Shown here: one piece after another, positions 25,001-38,600 of the stretch
Layout: each line of letters begins with the position of its first letter
Position numbering within the stretch: position 1 is the first letter of the stretch
DNA from: Echinarachnius parma
Taxonomy: Eukaryota; Echinodermata; Echinoidea; Clypeasteroida; Echinarachniidae
Reading direction: 5' to 3'
Length of the DNA: 64,000 nt
Assembly: GCA_037951105.1 (NCBI GenBank)
Contig: JBAMJV010001353.1
Location: forward strand, 269,667-333,666
Position numbers and translations under genes: made by a program
Notes under the pieces: model-generated
Seen by the model: only the letters and a program-made list of their open reading frames with translations
Databases searched by the model: none
What the model was told of the DNA's origin: nothing

Positions 25001-28000
25001 ACATCTATGGTCAATGACAAGAGCACCAGGAACAAACTGAGCAATGGCAGAACGTACAACGTCAGAAACGGTTTCGCAAACAGTAATGGTGTTCATGCTG
25101 CTGGAAGTAATTATGCAAACGGAAATGGCGTTCATGCTGCTGGAAGTAATTATGTTAACGGTTCCGTGTCGACCGTACGCCGTGTCGATACCACGAACAT
25201 CGACGGCAGCATGCGCCATCTGCGGAATAACGTGTTCAGCGATGGGTCTGTGAGTGCTCGTATGACGACACCGTGGGCAGGAACAGATGAAGCGGACAAC
25301 AAGGAGGATCTGTACACCAAAGAGGTCAAGACTCGGTCGGCGCCGCCTTCTCATAACCAGAGGGACGGAAATAATTACAGCACGACTACGACGACAACGA
25401 CAATCACGCGGGAGAACCCAAACTCTGTCCACCATCGCAAGATGCTGAAGGAGCAGACTGCTGCTGAGATTCGTGAAATGCTGCACGACATGCCGCTGTC
25501 GAATTCAATCAAGCGGGAATCGGACCTTGCGGCCGCTGCATACCGCGAACAGCTTGAATACGAGGCTGAGCTGTCGGCTATCACCGAAGAGGACACATTG
25601 TCGTCACGCTCCACAAACACTCGCGTGAGTGGCTACCGTGGCAGTGGCCAGGATTCGTCGCTAGAGAGAAACAAACGTGGGAACACGATCGCCAAGCCGT
25701 ACCAGGATCCGATGTCCAAGTTTTCGGGTGATTCATCGCTGGAGGAACAGTACAAGGAGGAGGATATTGACGGAGGGGATACAAAGACGCACATCAAGTC
25801 TTACAAGGCTAGGCGGGTCACAAACAAGGTCTACACTGGAGGAGATATGGGGCCTATTCCGGAGCTTGATGCAGGTAGGCACTTTTTCATTCATTTTAAC
25901 TTTTTTTTGTCATTTTTTATTTCGTTTTAAAATCCTCTTTTCTTTTTTGTCTCTTTTCTATGAAGTGGTGAAGTGAGTTTCTACTTTTGTCTGTAAGTTG
26001 TTGAAACGCAAGTACTGTGTGATGTGGTAGCAGGATTCACAGATAAGATCTGACAGGGAACGCGACGTGAAAACTCCTGCAATGGCCCCCTACTTTTGTC
26101 TGTCATTCCTAGAATCTAGAATTCATTAGGTTCACTAAGATTTATACTTTTTCTTTATATTTTCTTCTAGCTCTAACCCTTTGTTACTTGATGAAGACAC
26201 TAGCAGCCAGATGACGTTCTCTCTCTCCATGAGGAGGATCAAGCCAATTGATGAACTTGATATATCATATTCATTGTCATTATTCCTGCATTTATTCAAA
26301 TTGATTGTTCAGTGTATTTTCTTAAAGGGGACCACAAGGCAAAGAACAACACATAATTATATGTGTTGGCACCGTTTTGTGATATCAAATAGATACCCAA
26401 CATTTTGCAAAGGGTTGTGTAATTCATAAACAAGGCAATTAATTTCCACCACTTACGGAACCACTACTATTTCCTGGTTGCGTACAGGCCAAACATTTGC
26501 GAGTGCGCCAATGCTATTTACGCGTACGTTTGGAGACAATAGAATCCTGGGTGATTCGTTCGCTCTGGACAAATTAGTCTCGTACATTCAGACCCATGAA
26601 CGCATGCTTTAGAATGGTGATGCTTTTTCCAATTATATTTTTTTTTCTGGAAACATATTTTTGTGAACTTGTTGATGGAATGGAATACTAAAGATGTTAC
26701 CTTTCATTTATAAGAATATTATTTTTTGGTGGTGGTACCCTTTAATGCTTACCTATATTTTTTTGCAGGAGATACATTTCACTTAAAGTTCTGAGGATCA
26801 TTTTAAACTATCTATTCATTTGTTTTGTTGCTGTAATTATTATTTCATATAATTACTTTTAAAACATGCTTACATGGGTATAAAGGAGAGATAGTTCTTT
26901 CATCTGTGGGTGAGATAACAGTCCATAGTAGCTTCAGCAGCACAGTCTTACCGATGTCAGCAGGAGGTAAATGAATACACAGCACCCATCGCATTGCATT
27001 GTGTGCTCTTTTAGTTATTTTAGAATATTTGTTTATCAAATACTAGTATGTTCCTAATAATTATGTGTGTACAGTAGGTATGTACAGTATGTTTGTGTTT
27101 TTGTTTATAAATACATTTTCCTGTTTTGGTGCCTTATTTCTTAATGTTTGTTTTTATCTTAAAATAAAGCACCTAAATTCACATTGCAAGAAAGACACCT
27201 TTTTTCCTCTGTGCCTTTTAAGTTCTTAAATGGAATACTTTGTGATACATGTTTTTTTCATGAATTATCATGCAAGTAACCCTGATTTGTATGTAATGTT
27301 CATCTTTTGAGTGTGCAGTTGAGTATAAATTAGTTTAAATGCACTGACTGAAAAGTCAGAACATTTGATATCATCAGTATAAAAGACGTTTTTGATGACT
27401 TCAAGTTCAAAATTAAACAAGTGACAAACAAAATGCTTGCACTATTCTTTAATGTTTTTTGAGACATACATGTAGACAGCTGTACACCGAAGTCATCATC
27501 AGTTTGTAAATGTACTCTCTATCTGTGTAAATTGAATTGTGTGTTTGCATGAGTGATGTGTTTTAATATAATGAATATTTCATTAGAGATCTATCTTTCA
27601 GAATAGTACATTTGTTATAATTTGAGTTTGAGAATGTATATTTCCAAGCGATATTTGCTCTAAAATTATTTAGAATATAATTTTGTAAAAAGAAAATGGG
27701 ATCTAAAAATCAGTAGTTGTTGATGCGTAACGTTTAGTTGTGATGTCTTTTGTTCTACATGAAAGGTGATATATAACTTTGTCTACATGTACATGTAGCT
27801 CATGATATGTCACTGCAGGCATCTAGTACACTTTCACTAAAGGGTCCTAAATGGGGAAATAAATAGCCAATTAAGGCCAGTCAATATAAGTTTAGTTTTG
27901 TGAAATATCTCAGTATTTTACTTTGCTGTTCTACATTATGTCATCAGTGTGTCTAGCTCAGGAGATGTCACGTTTTCCTTCCAAAAGTAACCAAAGACTA

Positions 28001-29621
28001 ACTTGTACTTGATAAATAACCGCAGATGATCATTTATAAGGTTGTGATATAGTACAGTATTTTACTTTGCTGTTCTATGTAATTTTTTACTCTGAAGGTG
28101 AAATAAGTGTGTGTAGCTCAGGAGATGTCACATTTTCCCTGCAAAGGTCACCGCAAGCTACCAGCACACCCCTGAGACCAGCAAGATCTTCAGGTACATG
28201 TACCTGCAGCATTGTGGATTCTACTTTGTCAACCGTTTTGAACATATACATTACCAGAATTATTTCATACAAAAATGTTTAAAAGTAGTTTTAAAGTTGG
28301 ATTGTGTAGACGGTGGCATAGGAACAGGGTAGCTGAGAGGGGGCTGTGCCCACCCCCCCCCCCCCCAATAATATGACAAAAGCATTAAAGGAAAATCTGT
28401 GAAAACATAAGACTTATAATTTTATATTATATAAATACTCTAATCAGTTCGACCTGATATAAATATTTGCTTCCCAGATGTGATTTGCAAAATAAATAAG
28501 AGGATCTCGGCATTCTCATTACCAAGTGGTTTAAAATGCATACTCCTAAAAGGGATTGAGAATACATCTTAAGCGGAAGACAGCATTTAGTTTGTGGTGA
28601 GAGAACTTTTTTTCGTAGTTTTATTGAATTCTATTTCTTATATGGAGAATTTGTAATCATATACCCTGCATATTTTATATTTCAAGTAGAATCGTTTTGT
28701 ACATATAAGATTTGACGTTTACATGTATTTCACTTTTGAACACTCATTTATTCCTATAAGGTGAAATAACACTTACTGGTGATGGGGAGGTGAAATTTTC
28801 CCTATCCAAGGGAGTCAAACAGATTTCCAAAGTCTCTAATAATCCAACAGGTATAATGTTAGTGTGATCCCTTTTTTCCCCTAATAAGCACATTTTCTTT
28901 TCTTTGCTATAATACATGTATGTGGTGTGCTCATTAATTATCTAATTTTGACTTAATGACAACAATATTAAGAAATTTACACTCATAATTATCATTATTT
29001 TAAACTTTGGTGTAATCACAAAAGGACCTTGTATTGCAGTGTTAAGTTGGTATGTTGTGTAATTTAAATAATAAAGCAGTCCTTGTATACCCTTGTATAC
29101 ATGTACACATATGTACTTACAATACAATGTCTCTACTCTGCCTGTACATTAACTAACCTTACATTTTGAATGACTCCAACTGTAGGTGAAATGTACAAGG
29201 CATCACTGGTGGCTTCCCCAAGCCTACACTCAGGAAAGACTGGGGTTGAATATTATTTTTTGTCTGCCAGGTAACTTAGGGAAGCTTACCAGGGGTGACT
29301 TAACGTGGAATGCAATACCAATGTCCATTTAATATTTTTATTTGAATGAAATGGCAAATAAATACTAATTCTCTGGCCATTGCTCAAATCATGTGATACA
29401 TGATCTTATGAAGATGTGGAATTAGTACATTTCCACAAAAATACGATCATATAGATATATAAATGTACGGTAATGTAAATACATAATGAACATGATGTAT
29501 TAACTTGTATGTATCATATTGCAAGCCAATAATGTTGGCACTTCATTGCTAGCATTATCTCAGTATATTGTAATTGTATCCCCCGAACCACTTCGGGGGA
29601 TACTATGGATTTGGCCTCGTC

Positions 29622-29682
<61 letters not shown>

Positions 29683-32600
29683 GTCCGCCGCAGAGATTTT
29701 CTTGTGAACGCTCTACAGGTCCGAGTTCTTGTCCGATCATTTTCTAATTTGGTATGAAGGTGTATTAAAGGGATCTAGTAACTTTGTTGAGATGTGCAAA
29801 AACTGATGAATGGTTGATGCAATGTATACTGTTGTTATCTCATATGTCCTCAGGGTATTGTGTGAAAATTTCAGGTCAAATGGACAATGTATGGCCAAGT
29901 AATGAGCGAAAATGCAAAATGATATTGGGTGATATTCACCAACTCACTGCATTCACTTTGTACAGGGATGAAAATCTCGCCCGGAGATTTTCTTATCTAA
30001 ATACTTCAATCATACATATCTTGGTAATGAAAGGGAAATTTGAAAAACCGAAAGCTGTCCCATGATTTTATTGTTAATACGAATACAACAAGGTATAAAG
30101 GAACCGCTAGAATTACAATTTTATTTTGAGGATTTGGACAATGTTACTAAGTCCCTTTAAGGAAAGAGGATGAAGCCTATTGATTTTGGTGTGGGGCGGA
30201 GTCCTGGTTGCCATGGTAACCATGATATAAAGAAATAGTTAAGATTACCTTGTGAACGCTCTACAGGTCCGAGTTCTTGTCCGATGATTTTCTAATTTGG
30301 TATGAAGGTGTATTAAGGAAAGAGGATGAAGCCTATTGATTTTGGTGTGGGGCGGAGTCCTGGTTGCCATGGTAACCATGATATAAAGAAATAGTTAAGA
30401 TTACCTTGTGAACGCTCTACAGGTCCGAGTTCTTGTCCGATCATTTTCTAATTTGGTATGAAGGTGTATTAAGGAAAGAGGATGAAGCCTATTGATTTTG
30501 GTGTGGGGCGGAGTCCTGGTTGCCATGGTAACCATGATATAAAGAAATAGTTAAGATTACCTTGTGAACGCTCTACAGGTCCGAGTTCTTGTCCGATCAT
30601 TTTCTAATTTGGTATGAAGGTGTATTAAGGAAAGAGGATGAAGCCTATTGATTTTGGTGTGGGGCGGAGCCCTGGTTGCCATGGTAACCATGATATAAAG
30701 AAATAGTTAAGATTACCTTGTGAACGCTCTACAGGTCCGAGTTCTTGTCCGATCATTTTCTAATTTGGTATGAAGGTGTATTAAGGAAAGAGGATGAAGC
30801 CTATTGATTTTGGTGTGGGGCGCGGTCCTGGTTGCCATGGTAACCATGATATAAATAAATAGTTAATATTACCTTGTGAACGCTCTACAGGTCCGAGTTC
30901 TTGTCTGATCATTTTCTAATTTGGTATGAAGGTGTCTTAAGGAAAGAGGATGAAGCCTTTAGATTTTGGTGTGGGGTGGAGTCCTGGTTGCCATGGTAAC
31001 CATGATATAAAGAAATAGTTAAGATTACCTTGTGAACGCTCTACAGGTCCGAGTTCTTGTCCGATCATTTTCTAATTTGGTATGAAGGTGTCTTAAGGAA
31101 AGAGGATGAAGCCTATTGATTTTGGTGTGGGGCGGAGTCCTGGTTGCCATGGTAACCATGATATAAAGAAATAGTTAAGATTACCTTGTGAACGCTCTAC
31201 AGGTCCGAGTTCTTGTCCGATCATTTTCTAATTTGGTATGAAGGTGTATTAAGGAAAGAGGATGAAGCCTTTTGATTTTGGTGTGGGGCGGAGTCCTGGT
31301 TGCCATGGTAACCATGATATAAAGAAATAGTTAAGATCACTGCTGTAAGCGCACATCGCCTTGTCTATTAATCAGACCCTGCTCGGAGGACAAACAGCGC
31401 GCGAGGCCTTGCCCAAAGGCTACTGCCAGCCTAGTAGAACAACGTACACCACCAAACTTGTTCAGTTCACAATATTACAACCCACAAAAGTGCAATGCAA
31501 TTGGTTCGGGGGATACATGTACATGTGCTCGGCTGCGCGACCCGCCGAGCGCGCAATTTCTAGTTGAATATTGATCTGTGTGGGTAAGGGTAAGTGTTTT
31601 GAGTTCCCAAGACAAAGTAAAGTTATTTTAGTTGCAGTTCTGTCTTGTTAAGCTGGTATTCCTGTACATAATCACCTAAGTTAATTATGTATATATATTA
31701 TTGGAAACTTTACTATTATCATTATGTTAATCAAGCTATTAGTTATACATGTTCATTATATTCGATGAATACATTTCTTTCTTTATTATTTGTATAATTA
31801 TGTATATTTATGAGAGTATGAAAATGAATTTATCAATCAAATTGAGTGAAACGTATAATTAATCTCTATAATTCACTTTGAAGAGTGTTTTCTATAATTT
31901 CAAAACTAACAACTGTGTGCGGTGCTCGAGTTTAATTAAAAACAAATAAAATGTAATGATTAAAGCAATGTTTTGAATGAGTTAAAGAATGTCAATCCTC
32001 CTGCCATCACGTTCCTCTAGGTGAAATCAAGCTTACAGGGAGTGGTGATGTCAGATTCAGCATTCACAGTGATAGCCAGTCTAGATCAGCCAGTGACCTT
32101 CCTAGTCCCACAGGTATACAAATATGTTGGGTGCATCTATAGGCGTACCGAGGGGGTGTTTGGGGGTGTTTAAACACCCCGTTTTAAACGAAAAAAATTA
32201 CTGTTTTAGGTACTCAAACTGAATGAAGATAAAATACACCCTTGAAATAATCCTGGGTACGGCTATGGTTGGGTGTGACTTTCATAACTTCTCTTATGAG
32301 ATGTCATACACTATATGCTAATAACAGGGTTGTCATGTAATTTGTTAATGTTTATGTATGGATGAGAGATGTTTTTTCATTTAAATAAATATAATCCTAT
32401 GAGTGTTTATTGATTACATTTATATTGTACATAATTTTTGCATCGAATGACACTAGCTTTTGGTTGTGTGTTCTTCCAGTATTTATGTAACTCTTCTTAG
32501 GTTCTTAAAAATTGTCTCAAAGTTGTGTATAATTTACTTTGCAATGAATGGTATCATTGTAAAACATTTAATTAATTAAATGTGCTTAAATCCTGTATTT

Positions 32601-35600
32601 TAAAAGAAGAACAGAGTAAATAAGCAATGCAGCATGGTTAATGACTCTTCAAATTATAATTCATGGAATATTGATACAAGTTGTCATCCCATCCCCAATA
32701 TGCACTCAAAGGAGAAATAACCCTCACTCAGGCTGGCGATGTCAAATTTGGACTAGCCGAGAAATCACAAGAGCGCCCTCTTGTGCCCATTACACCTGCT
32801 CCATCGTCTACTGCTCCATTTCAGAAAGGTGCTTATAACGTGTGCACACTAATGCGTGCTCTTAAGTTAACTCCTAACATAATGTCAATTGTCATGCAGG
32901 TAAACTAGATACATGTTCAGTTGTGCGACTTTTTGGTTATATAACTTATCAGTATGTGAAAAAAATCTTCAGCTTGTTGGTTAAATTGTAGATTAGAAGG
33001 TCAAATTGTGTTATTTAAAGGGATCTAGTAACTTTGTTGGCATGTGCAAAAAGTGATGAATGGTTGATGCAATGTATAGTGCTGTTATCTCATATGTCCA
33101 CAGGGTATTGTGTGAAAATTTCAAGTCAAATGGACATTGCATGGCCAAGTAATGAGCAAAAATGCAAAGTGATATTGGGTGATATTCACTAACTCACTGC
33201 ATTCACTTTGTACAGGGATGAAAAACTCGCCCGGAGTTTTTCTTATCTGAATACTTTGATCGTACATATCTTTGTAACGAAAGGGAAATTTGAAAAACCG
33301 AAACCGAAAAATTTTGTAAATTTTCAGTGATACTATATTGTGATTCATATTGTAAACTTTTTTTATTTGTCAAACAATTCTTGTCCCAAAAACGATATGA
33401 ATGTTTATCGTTGTCATATATATAAGTTAGGATTGGTAATTTTTGCTGGAAAGAATTTTAGATAGTTGGTATAATTAATTTAAGGTTAAGAATCTAAATA
33501 AATGTATGTAAACATTAATACAGATATGTTTCAGGTTATATCATACAGTGTGTTTTAAAACATACACATATGAGTCCTAATCCATTTTTATTATAAATTG
33601 TCAACAGTAACAAATAATCATTAATCATTTTTAATTATATATAGTAAATAGATTATCTTTGATTTTTGTAATATAGGTTTTGCCGGCCAATTTCCAACAT
33701 TACGCGCCCAAATTCGCTTATGTGCATTCAATTTCGTGCAATTGCCGTGGAGGAGTCGCTTTGGTCATTCAAATTCATATTACGAGCATGCATATTCGTA
33801 TATGGGCACTCAAATGTCAAATCGCGAACTTCAAATTCGCAAATGGGCATTCGATTTCATCATTGGGCGCTATTTTCAACAAATGGGCATTCAATTTAAT
33901 ACGGCAAGCTCGACAATCGCCCGTTTGTGCATTCAATTTCGTTAATGGGTGACCAATTTCCAGAAATGTTCATTCGATTTAAGTTACTCAAAAAACGTCC
34001 ATACGTACTCACACATACACATATTTACATGCATGTATACAACCATGTACATACGCACACACATACAAACACACATATACATGACATACGATGACTTTGG
34101 TTTATCTTTTACATCATCATCACCGTTCTTTTCCTTAATTACATAGTCTCGACCATTTCATCGTGTTATATCTTTCCCTTTTCAGATATACTTTCAACAT
34201 TTTAATCTTCCTTTTCGATATTCATCAGTCACATTTTGTTTGTTGTTTGTTTTTATTTCCGTATAAAAAGTCAACATCATAACAATACATGAAGATTCAT
34301 ATATACAAATAAAAGAATTGTACAAATCATACATGAATAAACAATATACAAATGATGAGAAAAGCAGCTGGATAACCCATATTCAGCTGTGGGGCATTAT
34401 ACCCTACTGCTGTTCTTCCATGGGGACCAGATAAGATACAAGGGGAAGAAATATACAGTATACCAGAAAGACCCAACCGAAAAAGAAGAAAAAAACAACA
34501 TCATAATACAAAATACACACACAAGGTTTTGTTTGTCAATGTTCAATAATTTTATATTCATTTCACATTGTGCTTTCGTTTTGTTTTACCTCTATTCGTT
34601 CATCATGTCTTTACTTTATCATCATGCGATATTGAGTTCATCATTTTGATCTTTATTTTCATCACATTTTCTTTTTTGTCATCATCTGATCTTAATTTAT
34701 CATTATCTTTTTTCATAATCTGTATCTTTATTTTCATCATGTTTTGTTTATTGATTGCCCATGCACGAAATAACTGTACCATATACCATGATGTTACATA
34801 TCCATTACATTTCCACTGTACATGTTTAATTTGAATGAAATTATAATGAACTTGTTTGCCCATGCGCGAATTTGAATGACCGAAATGATACCGGAGACTG
34901 CTAGAGATGAATTTGAATGACCATTAACGAAAATGAGCGCCCAAGTGTGAAATTGGTTGCTCCGTTAGTTAATATGAATGACTAAAAACGAATCTGAATG
35001 ACGATGTGTCGATCCAAACGCGGATTTGGTGAAATTGAATGCTGCTGATATGAAATTGCATGAGAAAATAGCGAAATTGACCGGGAAAACCTATATTAAT
35101 TTTTAGGGGAGATTGTCCTGTTTGAGTCCAGTTTTGTCTAGTTTTCACTCGCAAACAAATCAGCTTCTTCACTTAACACATCTGTTAACAGAGCTACTCT
35201 AAATGAGTACTGTGGCTGCTCTGTTTAATACTAATGTTGTGATTGTACCTACTTTTGTTTTGTTATTATAAAGATTAATTAATGAATAAACAACATTCGA
35301 TTTTGCCTTTTGTAGGGGAGATTGTCCTGTTTGATTCCGGTTTTGTCAAGTTTTCTCTGGCAAATAAATCAGCTTCTTCAGTTAACACATCGGTTAACAG
35401 CTCAATGAGCACCAAAGGTAGTTTTTCAAAATACAAAACATGTTTTTTTGTTGCAGTGAATATTTTATTTTTTTATTTTTTTTATTTTTATAGATAGTGT
35501 TTTCGTGTGGTTGCTTAAGTATAGACTTTTTTAATTGTTCTTATAATTATTTTACCAATATATACATCTACCATGAGAGTGCTCACTCAATGGTTGTTTA

Positions 35601-38600
35601 TATTACAATATCCATCTCTGAATGGTTCTTATGTTTAGTGCTTCATTAAGAAAATGTGTACAAAAAGTACATTTCAATTTTGGAAAAGTTATTTTGACTA
35701 ATTAACTATTATATTATTTGATATATGATTATCTACTTTATGGAAAATACTGCTGAAAACTGCTTGTCTACTAAAAAATCGCCAATGTGGTAAAATGAGA
35801 GTCGTATACAGCCTAGCTTTCGATCTTAGCAGAATCTTCGTCAGGGCACAAATGACAGTTACTACAGAAAAAACACAGAATATATACCAACATAAACACA
35901 TGTGTGGAAGGGGGGCTGGAAAGAGGAAAGGAGACAGAGACACAAAACAATGAAAGCAACTGTGAGTGGGTGAGTGTTAGGACTGCTTGACCAATCAGGG
36001 CAAACAGGCATGGGAGGGTCCTTAAGTGGCTGCAGTCAAAGAAAATGTGATGAGAGTGTAAGGCTTAGAGAAGAATAGAGGTAGGGAGGATCAAAGAAAT
36101 AAATCAAGAAATGGAAAGAGACATGTGAACAAAAGACAGTTGATGAGGTGTGGGAGTGCCCTGGGGCACTCAGAGGGGAGGAACAATAGAGGGGATTATG
36201 AGTGTAGGGGATGGGAGGAGAGGATTAGGACAAAGAAAGTGAAGTGAAGTGTGTTGCAGGATCGGATGAATAGGATAGGCGAGTTCAAAGGAGAGAGTGA
36301 AAAGGATGAGGACCCAGTAGGTGATGATATGTGGGGAAGCAACATAGACAAATGAATGGGACAGGGAGTGTAAAAGAGATAGTGAACAAAAGGAAGCCTA
36401 AATAGGTAGGTAATCAGAGGGAAGGTGGAGAGACAAATGAGGGTGGAACAATATGATCAAAATAGAGGTGGTACTATGCATGATGAGAATATGGATGTAT
36501 ATGAATAAGCCCATGTCTTTGGACAGTGTACCTATATAGAGAAATTAAATGCAAAAAGTATAACATATTAATAAACTAACATGATTATGTGTATGAGTGG
36601 TGACAGTGTATATAATGGAATCTCAAAGGAAACTAAAATGAATATATGGGGGAAATAAGAATATGAATAGTATGTGGAACAAAGTAAAGTATCTACTTTA
36701 CTAACATTACTTTTTGTGTATGTTGGGTTGAACTGATAAGTGTAATGATAATATGTTTGATCTCTTTTAAATATAAATTGTAATATTGGAATAATACCAT
36801 GGGATTAATATTTGAATATCTTTATTTCACTCCATGCTTTTGTGGATAGGTGAAATCACTTTATTTGAAACTGGTGAAGTGATGTTGATAGCAAAGAGGA
36901 AACAGAATAGTGGTTACCGTGGTAACGAGTCATCTGAGATACCTGAGGAAATGTCAAAGGGTAAATAATTAGTCCGAGAAAATAATATTTTGTAAACAAT
37001 TTCCACTTTGTCCTCAATATATTTTATTGAATGCACCACTGGTTTTGATTTCACAGTTTATATGTACTGTAAAAATGTGCTATACATATATGTAAAATTG
37101 ATGTTTTATTACTTTTTCCAGATTTTTACAATCATGTGTTGTTTGTGTTTTTAATTAATTTGTTTGGATGTTCCATGTTTTGTGTTATGTTCTTAACAAT
37201 ATATGCATGTATTGTGCTGACAGTTTGTGAATATAGTTCGTTTAACGTAGTTGCTCTATGTTTTAGTTACTAATTACTAGATGTTTGATAGTTGGAACTG
37301 AAAGTTTACATTGTTTTTTCTAAATTGTTTTCAATAAGATGCAATATATAATGTTATGTATGGTGAAGTGAAATTGCACTCTTTGTTGAATAACTTAGAC
37401 AATGATTGTATTGCAGTGATTGCACGATACGCTTTCATTCTCTTACAAATGTCAATGGCATGTCAATTTACTGGTATATATCTTTTTTACCACCATGCTT
37501 TCATGGGAAGGAGAAATCACTTTACTTGAAACCGGTGAAGTGACATTGGTTGCTAAGAGGAAGCAAAACATCAGTAACCATAACCAGTCGTCTGAGAAAC
37601 CTGAGGAAATATCAAAGGGTAAAACTGTGTAAAACAATACCAATTTGTCTTTTAATATCCTTGAACAATGTGCCTTTATAAAAATGTGACTTGCTATTAT
37701 AGCCCCTCCCAGTTTCAGAGTCATTTGTAGTTTTGTACAGTAGATTATGTTATTTGTTTAAATGTGTTAATCTGATTTATGTTATCTATGATAAAAGCAT
37801 GAAATCTAATGACAACTTGTATATAATGTACATGTTCTTTGTTTAATTAGCTTATACCTAGTCATCATAGGTGTTTAAAGGGATCTAGTAACTTTGTTGA
37901 CATGTGCAAAAAGTGATGAATGGTTGATGCAATGTATATTGTTGTTATCTCATATGTCCACAGGGTATTGTGTGAAAATTTCAAGTCAAATGGACATTGT
38001 ATGGCCAAGTAATGAGCTAAAATGCAAAGTGATATTCAGTAACTCACTGCACTCACTTTGTACACGGAAGAAAAACTCGCCCGGAGTTTTTCCTGAATAC
38101 TTCGATCGTACATATCTTTGTAACAAAAGGGAAATTTGAAAAACCGAAACCTGTCCCATGATTTTATTGTTAATACGAATACAACAAGGTATGAGGGAAC
38201 CGCTAGAATGAAAAATTTATTTTGAGGATTTGGACAATGTTACTAAGTCCCTTTAATCTGATTTATGTTATCTATGATAAAAGCATGAAATCCAATGACA
38301 ACTTGTTAATATAATGTACATGTTAATAGTAAATATATAATCCATTGCGGATATAGTATCGGAAATAATATCGCTAATTATTCGTTTGTCTCGCAATGTA
38401 TGGTCAAACTAGGAATCTAAACGATCATGACGTTTCGTATGCTACTGCAATACTTTGTCAAATGATAATATCGAATGTAGACACTCGGCTTTTATGCTCT
38501 ACCGTGGCTCCCAACATCACAATCTCGCATGAGCGATTGCGTTCCTGATCGTCCTGATCGTTTAGATTCCTAGTTTGACCATACATTGCGAGACAAACGA

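Noticed and set aside
29519..29707. Poly-alanine ORF
   Set aside because: Translation of a (GCC)n run inside a mobile element.
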